From contig CM043944.1 of assembly GCA_014529385.2 (NCBI GenBank), forward strand, positions 53,544,768-53,608,767: a stretch of DNA of 64,000 nt, written 5' to 3'. The stretch is from Adiantum capillus-veneris (Eukaryota; Streptophyta; Polypodiopsida; Polypodiales; Pteridaceae). This document shows, piece by piece, positions 22,561-33,770 of this stretch (position 1 is the first letter of the stretch; every line of letters starts with the position of its first letter). The notes below the pieces were generated by a model. The model had not been told where the DNA came from. It was given only the letters and a program-made list of their open reading frames with translations, and did no database searches. The position numbers were made by a program, and so were the translations under genes.

Positions 22561-24200
22561 TGAAGTACCTGGTTTCTTCCCCCCACTGAATTACCCATCT
22601 TTTCTTTTGCACTTCCTCTCACAAGTTCCCCTAATATTCCACCTAGACTCAGGCTAGACCATGCTCGGCCTAAGAGTTTGTCATGGAACTCTAGCCCTTT
22701 CCACTTCCCACCTTTCAAACCAAGATTATCTGCATCTAATATCTCCTTGGTCATGAAAGGCAAAATTTGGTCTTGTTTAGCCAAGGAGATCATAATTTTC
22801 GTGCATAGGGACTCAAAATGGGCAGTTGGGTTAAAAATTTTGAGACCCCGCCTTGGTCCACTGGTTGAGCGACTAACTCCTGTTTGGCCCACTACCATGG
22901 TTTGGAGGCTTTCCTGTTTTTTTTCCATAAAAATATTTTATTGGTTTTAAGAACTCTTTCTAGTGACACTTAGCCATCTTAAGAAGTGGGCTGTTGAAGG
23001 GAGCGTTTGGGCAATATAAGGGAGCATTAATGAATTTATCACTTTAATCTGGCTTAGTAATGGGAGAAGAGGATACTCTCACCTTCTCATTCTTGTTCTA
23101 ACTTTTTCAAGGACCCAATGAAATATTTTTTTGTGAGATACACCCACCACCAAGGGGGCTCCTAGGTCTCTGAAGATTTTGTCATTTGCAACAATTTCCC
23201 TTGTCTAGTTAAAAGGGTCAAAGAAGTCATTTTTTGACAAGGAGATCAGCATTATATTCTCTATATTACACTTGGAGCCCAAGGCCATGCCAAATGTTTG
23301 CACAATATCCATAACTTTGCTAAAAACTAAGGGCATGTCTCCAAGAAGAGGAGAAAGTCATCTGAAACAATTTTTCCAGGATCTAGTCATTGCCCGGTAC
23401 AATCAAGCCTTGTATCTCCCCTCACGTAGCACTGGTTTCAAGCATCATGATCAGAGGATGCAATCTGATTGAAAAAATCAAGGGGGCTTGGGGGAATCCC
23501 TGTTTAATAGACCTTTTGACCTCAAAGGAGTCCACAATTCTGTCACTAAATAGGAGCTTTGGCTGGCTACTGGCGCCCAAAGTGCGTAGAGGTGACATAG
23601 GCAAGGCCCAAAGCCTAAAACTTCCATGACATCTTCTATATATGACAATTTTATTCAGTCATAAGCTTTGTCAAGGTCAAGCTATAGTAGAATTCACTCT
23701 TGCTTGGTGGAGGGTGCGTATTCGATGCCCACTATTGCTGCCAACATGTTTTCATAAATGGATGTCCTTTTAATGAACCCATGCTGATAGGGAGAGATGG
23801 TTCTGTTTAGTAGAGGGGCTAGTCTGAGGGCAATTTCCTTGGAAATAGTTTTGTAAGCTACTGACATCATAGTAATAGGGTTCCAATGCTTAAGCTGAGA
23901 GCAACATACTTGTTTGGGGATGGGTTTTATAAGCCCTCTCTTCACACTCGTATCCAATGACCCTTTGGTAATGGACTCGTTAGCCAACCACATGATTGGG
24001 ACCTTGAGATTATCCCAGAGTTCTCTTAAGAAATCAACCATTAGCCCATCCTGACCGGGGGACTTCTCCTTGCCAAGAGCTTGTAATTCTAGTGAACATT
24101 CTTCTTTGGAGAATGCCACTTGCAAGTGCTTGGCTTCCGATTGGAGAACCTTCTTATCGACGCTTTCAGACAAAGTTTCTCTGGATTCATCCACTTCCTG
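22561..24200 (-). pseudogene. LINE reverse transcriptase
   Basis: The minus strand shows SPGQDGLMVDFLRELW, LIKPIPKQ, HWNPITMMSVAYKTISKEIA and ISPYQHGFIKRTSI (24194-23694). It continues with VKRSIKQGFPQAPLIFSI, HPL (23604-23422) and SDDFLLFL near 23360, carrying the catalytic Asp pair. These are the ordered blocks of non-LTR RT. A later piece with RGLKIFNPTAHFESLC (22928-22557) matches the region after the thumb. The frame changes several times. RT would copy the LINE RNA at the nicked target. Confidence 0.9.
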
Positions 24201-25476
24201 GGATGGGGTCTCTTGCTAGCTAATAATTTGGCCTAGATGGTTCAACATTAGACTAGCCATTCATCTTGGTCTTTCACTGCATTCCCATTCTCATCATAGA
24301 GCAAGAGGATGCGGCCCCTATTCTTCTTGACTTTCAAATCCCTAAAAAAATGTACTTGATTAGAGGCTTTCGGTTGTAGGAAGGTCTCCCTAAAGAGAAA
24401 TCTCTCTTTCTTAATTTCCTCAAGATGTTGATTATCCATGTTAGATAAATTACCTTTGAGCTATCTCTTATGCTCATCCTTGGTAGCTAGCCCAATAGAC
24501 TTTCTTGAAGATAGTCGCGCCACCTCCGCTATGAGATGCTTGAGGTGCACCTTAGTGGCTTTTGTAATCCAACGAACTGATCTTTTGATCACTTTTTGGA
24601 TGCTTCAAGCGAAAGGATCCCAAGCATTAGGCTTATTGAGATCCACATCTCTCTTGAGCTTACCCAATGCTTTCTTGGTGAGGATTTTGAAAAGACAATC
24701 TTTGAAAAGGTGTGTCCCTATTATAAGAAGCTTTTTCTCCCCTTTTGGGATTACTCCCTCCCATTTAGATTTCTTGAGTTGAATGTGTAAGGGCATTTGA
24801 TCCGATAGGCTTTTTGTTGAGATCACCTTCATCTCAGGCATTGACAGGATCCAGTCATCTTGGTGAGAGCAATAACATCTATCATGCCTGGAGGCGGTGC
24901 AGGCATACTGTAGACTTGTCTAGATCAACCTAGGCATGTTGTTATAGGAGTACACCTCCCACAAATCAACCATAGCGCACTTCTCACACAAGGTCATTCA
25001 TTTAGATTTTTTAGTGCCCTGACAGAACCTATTCTATCCTTGCTCTTCTCTACCATATTGAAATCCCCAACCATCATCCACTCTCCTTCTATAGGAGTAT
25101 CCCTTAGATGCATCCACAATTTAGCTCTATCTTTTGCATTACATGGGCCATACACATTCACTGTGATGAGGGTCTGATCCTACCACCCGATTCTTACTCC
25201 AAGGACTCTACTGGATGGGTGGTTGAAAACCATCATTGGCTCCAATTCTCTGTCAGCAATAAGTAAAACACCATTGAGTCCATCACTTCCTTCTCCATCG
25301 AATACATTGTTTTTCCCTAAGGCCTGCTTTCTCTTGCTACGAGAATCCAGGTGGTACTCCTGGATGGCCCATCAATTGACTACTTTCTCCTTCTTAACTT
25401 CATCCCAAAAGAGGCCACTCTTATTTTGAGTTTTGAATCCCTTCACGTTCCAAGAATGGATAGTGAGTGTATCCAT
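24201..25476 (-). pseudogene. LINE endonuclease and EN-RT linker
   Basis: The endonuclease would nick the target DNA. From Met at 25476: TLTIHSWNVKGFKTQN (the N-terminal NVRG-type Asn motif), a middle block with VNVYGPCNAKDR and GDFNMVEK (the GDFN catalytic motif, around 25060), and LSDQMPLHIQL near 24790, the SDH-type motif with His replaced by Gln. The linker piece at 24439-24248 contains RILLLYDENGNAVKDQDE, typical between EN and RT. Stops separate the pieces. Confidence 0.8.
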
Positions 25477-25746
25477 AATTGGGAAAGGGAAACAAATTTC
25501 TCAATGTCTGATGCCTGTCTATTTACTCTAGTATCAAACCCAGGCGAATACGGTGGCTCTTAAGAGTGTAGTGCCTCTTTTTTTAGTAGCACTTTAAAAG
25601 GGTTGAGGAGATGGATGGCAGAGGTCCCTCCTTTCGGTGGGGTGGGCCCTTGGAGCGGTGCCTTTCCCTTTCAAGGCACCAGTAGCTTCCAATGACATAG
25701 ATTCTCTTGCCGCTACCTTCACCTCTTGACCCTCTCAGGGGGGTTG
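25477..25746 (-). other. sequence upstream of LINE ORF2
   Basis: A minus-strand frame of about 45 codons (EVKVAARESMSLE ... PSPQPF) ends here and could be the C-terminus of an ORF1. It is too short to assign. Confidence 0.3.
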
Positions 25747-25971
25747 GGTCACTATGTATAAAATGAGTATATCACGTGTGTTCAGGACTATTTCTAAAAC
25801 TCCTGTAAAAGTTTTATAAATAAAATACACCCTTTTTCTATTCAATCTATAATTATTTTTTCTAGCTATATTTTATGGTGCCCTTTTGCTTGTGAAAATG
25901 TGAGCAAAAAATTATATTTAATAACCCCTTTTGTGGCACTCACGTGATAGTCACATAATTATTAGGTGACC
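25747..25971 (+). mobile_element. MITE copy B, 225 bp
   Basis: It begins GGTCACTATG and ends in GGTGACC. The two ends form an imperfect terminal inverted repeat of about 36 bp that includes TATCACGTG. Copies at 18889 (same orientation) and 30935 (opposite orientation) establish a family. No coding capacity. A target duplication was not clear. Confidence 0.65.
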
Positions 25972-26540
25972 GCCCCTCCAAAGGGATTGTTATGAGTCGA
26001 GTCTCCACATTACCATACTCTTAGGTGGAGATCTAGAAACGTTCCAACCTATGCACACCCGATTGAAGGATCTACCTAAAGAGGTTTGAGTTACCATGCA
26101 CACATGAATTTGTGAAATGCTGATTATGTGAAATTCCCCTTGTGAATGTTTGTATTGTGTTTATGAATCCTATATTAATCGAGCTCTAATATTCTCCTCC
26201 TCTCCCTCTCTCCTTCTCTCACATCTTCCTTGTGTTGTGGTGTTTATGAAGCCTATATTAATGAAGCTATAATGATCTCTTCCTCTCCCTCTCTATCCTT
26301 CTCTCAAATCTTCCTTGTGTTATGTGACAACCCCCTACCATGCATCCTAGCCGCATTCCAAGCTAGGTGATGCCCCTAATGTGTAACTCCCATGATGAAG
26401 CTATTGTGCATAGTCTTGGTGTAGAGGCCATTGGGACTGTTTTGTGCTTCCACCTCTCATTTGGTGCCCCCACCAAGGAGAAATTTGCAAAGACCTTTAG
26501 TCAACAAAGAGTAGTGGTACATGCCATCAATCATGGATGA
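25972..26540. repeat. noncoding with a ~92-bp tandem duplication
   Basis: Two tandem units at about 26155-26245 and 26246-26330 share TTTATGAA, CCTATATTAAT, a pyrimidine-rich CTCTCCCTCTCT block and CTTCCTTGTGTT. It lies upstream of the gag-type frames of the next element and may be its leader or LTR. Confidence 0.6.
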
Positions 26541-27011
26541 GTGGCTACAAGAGTTTCAAATTGGAGGATTGAAGAAGAGGAGATTGTAGAAGCACTCAAG
26601 GCCTTCATCAAAGTGCTACCTCCAGGTTGTAGTGTCATCGATATCCAAGAGGTAAGCTCTCCATCTCACATTGCTCATGCTAATCACAAATCAAGCGCAT
26701 TAAGAGGGAGAGCTACAAATTATCATCAATGTTGTCAACCAAACAATTCTTTCAATAGAGGAGGTGAAGAAAAGCCAGTGAGTTTTTCTTTTGAGAACCG
26801 CATCAGCACTCTCACATCAGTCAGATTTTGTGTAGCACCAAGTGTTTTCTCTCCAACGGTCAGAGAAGAGTCGTCAACTACATCAACCACAAAGTCCAAG
26901 CCACAAAGCCTAAAGCATTTTTTGGAAGCAAGCCGGCCTACGCTCTCTCTAGGCCTAGAGAGTTCAAGTGAAGTACGACCACCCAAGCGTCACAGCCGCA
27001 TACAAAATTGA
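26541..27011 (+). CDS. unrecognised ORF at the start of a gag-bearing element
   Basis: A 156-codon open frame with an acidic start (IEEEEIVEALKAF), then a Ser/Pro/basic tail. I do not recognise it. It precedes a Gag capsid region on the same strand and may be the Gag N-terminus or a small separate frame of the same element. The first codon is not a proven start. Confidence 0.35.
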   Translation: MATRVSNWRIEEEEIVEALKAFIKVLPPGCSVIDIQEVSSPSHIAHANHKSSALRGRATNYHQCCQPNNSFNRGGEEKPVSFSFENRISTLTSVRFCVAPSVFSPTVREESSTTSTTKSKPQSLKHFLEASRPTLSLGLESSSEVRPPKRHSRIQN

Positions 27012-27519
27012 AAGCTGATTGAGATTGACTCTTCTCGCCCAGTCTATTTTGAACCTAATATGGAGGATTATGTGGAATTCATCAAAGGGTACATACCTGT
27101 GGTGAAGGTTTCACCTTGTCAACACTTAAGGTATGCCACTCTAGTGGTCCAAACCTTGCCCTATATTCAACATGGATAATAACAATAGGCCAGAAGTCTT
27201 TCCTTTTTGTTTCTTGCAACACATGCATGTAAACATGTACATTGATAAGAAGATATTCTGCCAGCAAAAGATTGTTTTCCTATTCGGAGCAAAGATTCTT
27301 GATGAAATCCTTATATCCCTACGTCCCATCATCTTGCCCATCCTTAATTACTACCACTCCTTTGATGTAAGCATCTTTATTCTATTCTAGCCTTGTGCTC
27401 TTCTTAGCTCCTGCTCAAGTTTTCCACCAATGTATAAACCTTTATGAATCACTAAGTCGTTCCAAAAAAAAACATTTGTGATTGTCTGCTCATTGATTTA
27501 CTACCATGGCAAATGTCTC
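27012..27519. other. no gene seen
   Basis: Short frames only. By position it lies between two parts of a gag region and is probably decayed coding or linker sequence. Confidence 0.3.
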
Positions 27520-27761
27520 TTTTCCCACATTCAGTGGAAAGAAGAGAGAAGACATCACCATAACTTTGACATCACTTGTGTGGTTTCCAACAAGGATGAC
27601 AACGCCTCACGAGTACAGATCTTTCCTCTACTGATGAAAGTAGAGGGGAAGTCTTGGTACAATGCTTTGCCCTAAGGTACCAAGGATGCATGGGACTTAC
27701 TACGTGATTCATTTGCCAAGAGGTTTGGTGGAGACACAACTTTAGAAAAGTTATGGCAGAG
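27520..27761 (+). pseudogene. gypsy-type Gag capsid, first part
   Basis: The plus strand encodes FPTFSGKKREDITI and, after a frameshift, IFPLLMKVEGKSWYNALP, then GTKDAWDLLRDSFAKRF. This matches the retrotransposon Gag capsid domain (FPLSLKGKA..WY..LP....TW..L...F..RF). One stop follows ALP. It is cut by the TTAA-flanked element at 27766 and resumes at 29109. Confidence 0.8.
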
Positions 27762-27765
27762 TTAA

Positions 27766-29104
27766 CACTAGAATGGTAACCTAACAGGACATAAAAGTGT
27801 CCTTTCAGGGTTTTGGGAAAAATTTCCAAAACCATATTAGATCCACTCATTTTGAAAAATCCTTTGATGAGGTTATAGTTCAATAACTACTACATATGGA
27901 AAAAATGAGAAACTTGTAATTTTTCTCATCCCTTGGTCACTACAAGCCTCCAAAGTTGATGGATCAGTGCATTTTGCCCAAAATAACAATTTCTTACGGT
28001 TGATTGCATATAAATAAGAGTGGGGATTTTTGTAGGACATGAGATAAAATGCCCCGTTAACTTCAATGGGTTGGTGACCAAAACATATGGTTGCTTTTAC
28101 CTAACTAATTTTTTTTTGGGCAAAAAAATAGGTACAAAAAAGTTGCATTTTTGCCATTCTGCGGACCTATCATCAAAGTTTCTATAGTCACGCTCAATAC
28201 AAATACTATATACCTGTTTTCTTAGTTCCCTTTGGGCCTTTGGATTCAAAAGGAGCCATGGATAATGTCAAAAGGATAATGGATCTCTTACAATTGGAAC
28301 CTTGGGGGCAATGATAAAGTCCTAAATACAGCAAACATGAAAAAACTGGGTTTAGCATTATGACCTCTAGAAACCCATAGAAACTACTCAATATCTAGCC
28401 AAGTTTGTAGTCTATGATTAGATATGGTTAAAACCTACAAAATACACACAATTGGCCTAAGAAACTAGCAATATTGAGAAAGTTATATTCTTGCTACTCT
28501 AAAATGTATCGTATTCTTCAGCAATCAAAAACTCAACCATCATCATATACTATGCTATATAGCATATTAGGTCCCCCAAAACTCAAGGAAGATTAGATTT
28601 ATGTTATATATTACAGTTACACAATCAAAATTGAATTTGGATATCAAGAAAGCCCCCAAAAAAATCATAAAAGTGCTAATTTTGGCCAAAAAACAGGATT
28701 ATGCAATTCTTGTAAATTGGTCATTACTTTCAATTTTAACACTTAGCTCTCCCTACAAGCATCAAAACATGTTGAGAACTATGAAGGACTAACTTCTATC
28801 CATCTAAACCTCACAAACATGAAGTTTAGAGTGGTATAGTTGCCAAAAATTGAAAAAAAGCCAAAAACAGCACCCGTTTTTTCACACAGTTTAGGCTCAA
28901 AAATGTTGTGCAAGAGTAAGGTTAATGGTGAGATTGATACTCCAAAAAAAATGCTAAGTTTTTTTCAGCTCATAAGGCAACTTTGTGGATATATAGCACC
29001 TAGAAATCCATTCTCATACTCTTCAAATAATTAAAGAAAAATGGTCACTTAACAGGACACAAAAGTGTCCAAGGACATAAAAGTGTCCTGGTACCATTCT
29101 AGTG
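27766..29104. mobile_element. 1,339-bp nonautonomous element, TTAA target duplication (piggyBac-like)
   Basis: The element is bounded by TTAA at 27762-27765 and 29105-29108. Its ends are a perfect 13-bp inverted repeat, CACTAGAATGGTA. Just inside are palindromic motifs AGGACATAAAAGTGTCCT at 27786 and 29072 and a variant at 29054. TTAA duplication with short inverted ends is the signature of the piggyBac superfamily. No transposase frame is present. It interrupts a Gag capsid region whose two halves flank it. Confidence 0.75.
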
Positions 29105-29108
29105 TTAA

Positions 29109-29455
29109 AGCAGGGAGGTCTACTAGAGTATGTCACTTATGAATCCAATTTTGTGGGTTTGTAGGAGAAATGGGTTGCCTCATTGGAGGAAGGTGAAGGA
29201 GTGCCTAATTTTTTGAAGGACGACTGTTCCAATGATGTCTTGTGGTTGCCGCTTAAGGAGAAGGTGAAGGGGAGATTCCGTGCAACGTATGAGCTAGCAG
29301 TGGAAGTAGCCCGTCTTAAAGACAAGAATATACACATGCAAGAAAGAGTCAATGAGTCAAAGGAATCAAGCTCATTGCAACTAACCCAAGTAACTGCAAC
29401 ATCAACCAGAGAACCCAAGCACAAGAGGCATCATAAGAGCATCAAGACCTGGTAA
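29109..29455 (+). pseudogene. gypsy-type Gag capsid, second part
   Basis: After the inserted element the frame gives GGLLEYVTYESNF, then a stop, then EKWVASLEEGEGVPNFLKDD and a basic end (EPKHKRHHKSIK). This is the C-terminal helical half of the Gag capsid region. Removing the insertion brings the two halves together with a one-base frame change. Confidence 0.65.
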
Positions 29456-30120
29456 GCCACATCACTACTCAACTGGAGAATCTATATGTGCATTTGGTGC
29501 AACAAGGGCATGCACACAACCACAATCAAGATCAAAGGAGAGGACAAAAAAGGTAGAACCAAGAGTACCACTACTACAATTGTGGGGAAGATGGCCATGG
29601 AATGTATTACTGCCCATGCCCAAGGAGGCAGAATTTCAACAGAGGAGCCAAACAAAACCCGATTTCACCACCAAGGTCACCACAACAACCAAGGTCACCA
29701 CAACAAGCATCACCTGATCAAATATTACAATGATCTATGCAACCACGTCCACCACCACCACCACATACCCTCATTCCACCTTTACCACCACCACTAGTTG
29801 GTAAGCAGGTAGTGAGTTTCATCAGTCTTGAAGGTAAAGAAAATGCCAAAGTGTAGAAGGATATCAAAGGAGTAGCAAAAGGTAAGGCAAAGGTAGAAGA
29901 GGTGGACACCATGGGATTTAAGCACACTATACACGAGGAAGCTTCAAAAAGGGAAGAAAAGATGAAGGCCAAAAGGAAGTCAATCAAGAGGAAGTCTAAG
30001 CCACGAAAAAAATTGGCATTTGAGATTTCACACTTGGTGAGTCTATAGAATCTTGTAACCTTGTGAGTGATGTTTCTATGCAAGGCTTGGGCATCCCTAA
30101 GGGGGAGGGCTACCCAATTA
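29456..30120 (+). pseudogene. nucleocapsid with damaged zinc knuckle and basic tail
   Basis: One plus-strand frame contains YYNCGEDGHGMYYCP, a CCHC knuckle (C-x2-C-x4-H-x4-C) whose first Cys is now Tyr. It is followed by Gln/Pro-rich sequence, a His/Pro-rich run and a highly basic segment (KREEKMKAKRKSIKRKSKPR). This is a normal order for a Gag C-terminus that binds RNA. Stops interrupt the frame. Confidence 0.65.
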
Positions 30121-30185
30121 TCTCAAGGAGACCATGGCTCATGGCCATGAGAGAAAATCAATACTTGGACACATGAATTCTCAAT

Positions 30186-30737
30186 ATGCAAGCTAGAAAG
30201 GGCAAGGAGAGCCCATACAACACAAAGACTAGTAAGCAACAAGGGATGGACCTAAATACTAGTGCACTCTCTAGAAAATTTTCTACAACATTAGAGGAGG
30301 AATCTATGACAATGAATGATAATGACAACTCTCTTGAAATCATGGGTCTCATTCTCACTAATCACAACAAGGTGGATCCACCAGATATACAGTTCCAAGA
30401 AGGAAGCATGAAGTTTTTGGCACTACACCAATCAAAGGAAGTCAGTGGGGACCAAATTGGAATCGTTGTTACCAAGCAGTGTGATTGTGAAGTCCACGCT
30501 AAGGAGATTCTTAAGCAAATGGATGCAGTGGCAATTTATTGGAAATCTAGGTTTGGAAACCTAGAGGTAGAGATTGTGTTTGATGGTACTCTATTTGATG
30601 CGTTGAATAAAAGCTTAAAAGAAACCTTAGCACAAGGGGTGGTCATAACAGTCACAGAAGATGGATCTCAACATGAGAAAGATGGCAGTATGGTCTTGCA
30701 TGCATATAGTCAAGATCAAGTGTTTTTCAACCAGTGA
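30186..30737 (+). CDS. unrecognised 183-codon ORF downstream of gag
   Basis: An intact frame with a Lys/Ser/Thr-rich acidic first half and a second half containing DAVAIYWKSRFGNLEVEIVF and a Thr-Val-Thr region. No protease or RT motif is seen. In position it replaces pol, so the host element looks like a gag-plus-extra-ORF, pol-less element. Its function is unknown. Confidence 0.4.
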   Translation: MQARKGKESPYNTKTSKQQGMDLNTSALSRKFSTTLEEESMTMNDNDNSLEIMGLILTNHNKVDPPDIQFQEGSMKFLALHQSKEVSGDQIGIVVTKQCDCEVHAKEILKQMDAVAIYWKSRFGNLEVEIVFDGTLFDALNKSLKETLAQGVVITVTEDGSQHEKDGSMVLHAYSQDQVFFNQ

Positions 30738-30934
30738 ATTTGAACCTATCTTTTGTACATGCTATGTACTTTGGTATAGCATGTTGGCAAGCTTGTCTTT
30801 GAGCTACAAGGTTGGTGGCTTATTACCAATGTCAGGAAACACAATGGACCTTTTTTTTAGAACCCAAGAGGATAGAAACTCTTTTTTTCTTGCTTCAATA
30901 ATAGCGGTAAGCTAGGTTCTGAAGACCCCGGGGC

Positions 30935-31123
30935 GGTCACTTTTTAGAATGTGTGTGATATCACGTGAGTTAACCGGAGAGGATTATTAAAAGACCAAAA
31001 TGTATAAAATAGAGGGGGTGGGGGTTTTTTAAATAGGCTCACAGTGTAAGTATAGTATGTATATTGGGGTATTATTAATTACCTCTTGACGCACATGATA
31101 TAGGGGTCTTTTGATAAGTGACT
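30935..31123 (-). mobile_element. MITE copy C, inverted relative to copy B
   Basis: Reading the minus strand, it starts near GTCACTTATC and ends GTGACCGCCCC. It shares with copy B the TATATCATGTG block, TAATAATCC and ACTCACGTGATATCAC. It lies on the far side of the gag-bearing element in inverted orientation. Confidence 0.6.
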
Positions 31124-31379
31124 GCACCGGGCTGAAGACAATTGGGACTTGCAACATCAACAAGGAATCCGTAGATGGAGGACTCTTGATACAATCTTGG
31201 GGATCATGATCCTAAGTATTGTTTTGGAAGGAGCTAAAGTACTCAATTATACTTTCACTTATGGTGGTTAAGAATCCTATCCTTTTTGGCATGAAGCCAA
31301 AAGTCTTATTGTTAGGACATAGGTGACTATCCTGTTCTTTACCTGGGATCCTAGAGGATATTGGCACAAAATTTTGGAA
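31124..31379. other. no gene seen
   Basis: Short stretch between a MITE and an LTR fragment, without a supported feature. Confidence 0.3.
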
Positions 31380-31990
31380 TGCGTGCGTATTGGTTGGCCT
31401 CCCAAGGGCTCCAACGATAAATTATTTAGTTTGATTAATTTATTTTACATTTATCAAGTCCTCTTTCTCAAAGGGGAAAGGGGGACACATGTCCCAAGGC
31501 TATCCTTGTTGCTTGTTATGCATTCTATATGTGATTGGCCAGGCTTGTAGGGATCCAATAAGCTTCCTTCATGAGTTAGAAGAGGGGGTTGACCAAATCA
31601 AGAAGGGGGCTAGATTAGGGGGTGTACTCTCCCACACACACTCACACACACTCTCATTGTGTGAAGTGCAAAGTGCAAGAGCTCCATCTCCTTCTCCAAG
31701 CTAGTAGGGAAGCTGAGAGCCTACACCAACACTCTGGGCTATGAATGCAAATCCAACCAAGAGCCATGATTCAATGCTTAAGCTTGCCATCTTATCCATC
31801 TTGATTACTATGCTATTATGTATGCTAGCAAGAAGAGTGATGATAAGTGAGGAACTACTTCTTTCTCCTATGGAATGTTTCTTCTTTCTCTTCCCTACCC
31901 TCATTCCCCCGATAGCTCTCTCCAGCTTTGACGTTGTTTGAGGCCTTGGGACCGAGGCTTAGGATAGTTAATGATTTTTGCAAAGTTTAT
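31380..31990 (+). repeat. LTR fragment, second copy of the 886-2300 family
   Basis: Shared blocks with the reverse complement of 886-2300 include GGGGAAAG.GGGACACATGT, AAGGCTATC, the CACACACTCACAC cluster, GCAAATCCAACCAAGA and GAGG.CTTGGG. It is truncated on both sides and diverged. Confidence 0.65.
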
Positions 31991-32284
31991 GTTATAAGAC
32001 CATATTAGGTATTATGGTAAAAATTCCTCATTATGAGAATCTCCAAATTGACTAAATTCATGTAGTTTGGGAATTTTCCATTTAAAGTGGTAAAGATGTT
32101 GATATACTTGCTGATGGGGTAGAGTGGAATCTTAAAGAATTGTGGTGTATATAAACACCAAAGTTGAGGATGCACAAAGCATGAATTTGAATAAATAATA
32201 GTGACTAAATAAAAGAAAGAAAGATCACTACAATCAAAGGTCTTGCTCACAACCATTATAGTAACAATAGAAGCTCCATATAAT
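31991..32284. other. no gene seen
   Basis: AT-rich sequence downstream of the transposase-like gene. A minus-strand frame (32349-32005) shows no motif. Confidence 0.3.
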
Positions 32285-32918
32285 CTACTCCAAATTGGAT
32301 GCCATGTCCAAACTTTGATCCAAGTGTGGTTGATGATGTTCTTGAGCAAGGGCAGTTTTAGATTTTAGAGCATGCCTTTCTGGAATCTTAATCCTTGAAA
32401 ATGGACCTTCTTTGTTGGGTCTCCAGGACCAAACAATTACATCTACAGATTCCCACACTTGCGGGTCCTTATAGTCGACAACCCAAAAACCCTTCCAACA
32501 ATTAGTGTAAGTTTGAGTATCTGTCATCCCACTCTTGCTTGCACAAGGTGCCCAATATTGAATCAAAAATTTTCTGTAGTTTGGTGATGTAGGCTCGTTG
32601 TCAATGTTTGATAAAGCCATTGAAAGCCAAATTGGATAGGTATCCATGTCACCTGGAAGTAGCATAACAAAGTCACCTTGGTGCACATGAGATAGAGGGT
32701 CAAACTCTTCCCTTGGTATATCTCATTGAGGACCACAAAAATGATAATTTAAGCTCTTCAAGACCTAGGAATCTTTCGGCTCCTTGTTGTAAGCTCATTA
32801 TGGTGCATTGTTCGTGACGAGATTCTTGCATTTTTGGCCAAAATTTTTCATACAAGACTCCCTCTGATATGATTGCTCTTGCAAGCTTGTCAATTACCTT
32901 AGTCCAGTAATCTATCAC
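32285..32918 (-). pseudogene. DUF7869-type transposase: C-terminal region
   Basis: Two open pieces on the minus strand. The second contains GDFVMLLPGDMDTYPIWLSM and FLIQYWAPC, a small beta-rich pattern (G-D-F-V..., P-x-W-[IL]..., [FV]-x-[VI]-x-W/Y) that resembles the chromatin-reader-like domain at the end of such proteins. It follows the catalytic-type domain at 33165-33770. The assignment is from recalled family architecture. Confidence 0.45.
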
Positions 32919-33164
32919 GGACCTATAATATCATGGCACACTTGAACCATTTCCTAAATTTTCCCAAAACTTAATATAATTCTTCAACCCTGAAATCACT
33001 TCTTCATGGGCCTTGACATACTCTTCCATTGGTACCAAAGGTGGATCTACATGTGGTAACATTGGATTTACTTCTTGCATAAAAAACCTAATTGAAGAGG
33101 TTTGGAATGGCCAAAAGGTATGTCTTGTCCATCACAAAGATAGCCATCACAATATTTCTTGAAA

Positions 33165-33770
33165 TCAGGGACCTTTGTAAAGCATAAATGGAGCTGGAGA
33201 TGAAGATGAGCTATTCCTTAGTGTATCCATCAAATGAGGCAAAGTATAAGTTTGTGTAACTCTCAACTTCTCTGAAAACTTACTGAACATTGCATCTATG
33301 TCCTCATGTGTATGCCCAACCATACAAAATCCTAGTTGAATGATTTTGAAAATGCCCCTTGCAACAAGTATGGACAAATAGGCAAATAAGTATTGATTTT
33401 TGTTCTCCCCTGCATAGTTATCTAATTGTAGTAACAAGTTCTCCGGTAACTTGCAAAATGATGACCCCAATTCCTCTTCTGTAGTTTCTGATGTCTGCAG
33501 AATGGGCTCTTTTATGTCACTCAAATTGTGGTAGTCCAAAGCGTCCCTTGAGTTCAAAGCATCTAGTAGTAAGATAGAGCTCCTTGGTAGTCCGTTGGTT
33601 GCTAGATCACCAAGAGGATGCTTATCTATCTTCTCTCGGTTATGTAAACAATTATCAATTGAGCCAATTGTTAGATTTGGATCAGATGGCCACAAACCAT
33701 TCAAGACAAAGTGATTGTAATGACCTTCTCCATGTCCTTGAGTGATCATACCTATCAATGCCACTTGCAA
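33165..33770 (-). pseudogene. DUF7869-type transposase: catalytic-like domain
   Basis: A 201-codon intact frame contains LLLQLDNYAGENKNQYLFAY, then GFCMVGHTHEDIDAMFSKFS. The pairing of QLDN...ENKN with VGHTHEDID is, from memory, the signature of DUF7869, a transposase-like domain common in mosses, ferns, algae and invertebrates. The Asp, His and Glu/Asp residues look like a metal-binding active site. It is part of a minus-strand gene spanning about 32285-35432 with the order below. DNA cleavage for transposition is inferred, not shown. Confidence 0.7.

Larger units (their letters stand above)
21054..25476 (-). mobile_element. LINE (non-LTR retrotransposon), ORF2 remnant
   Basis: In order on the minus strand: apurinic-type endonuclease (from Met at 25476), linker, reverse transcriptase, C-terminal zinc-binding region and an IWQARN-type tail ending near 21130. 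A T-rich patch on the plus strand at about 21055-21071 may be the remnant of its poly-A tail. A 452-bp foldback splits the C-terminal region at 21415-21866. Many stops are present. No clear ORF1 was found upstream, so it may be 5'-truncated. Confidence 0.85.

Noticed and set aside
22850-22880. tRNA-like A-box (GGTCCACTGGTTGAGCGAC) in the LINE
   Set aside because: No B-box follows within 60 bp and the LINE reading continues around it; probably chance similarity.
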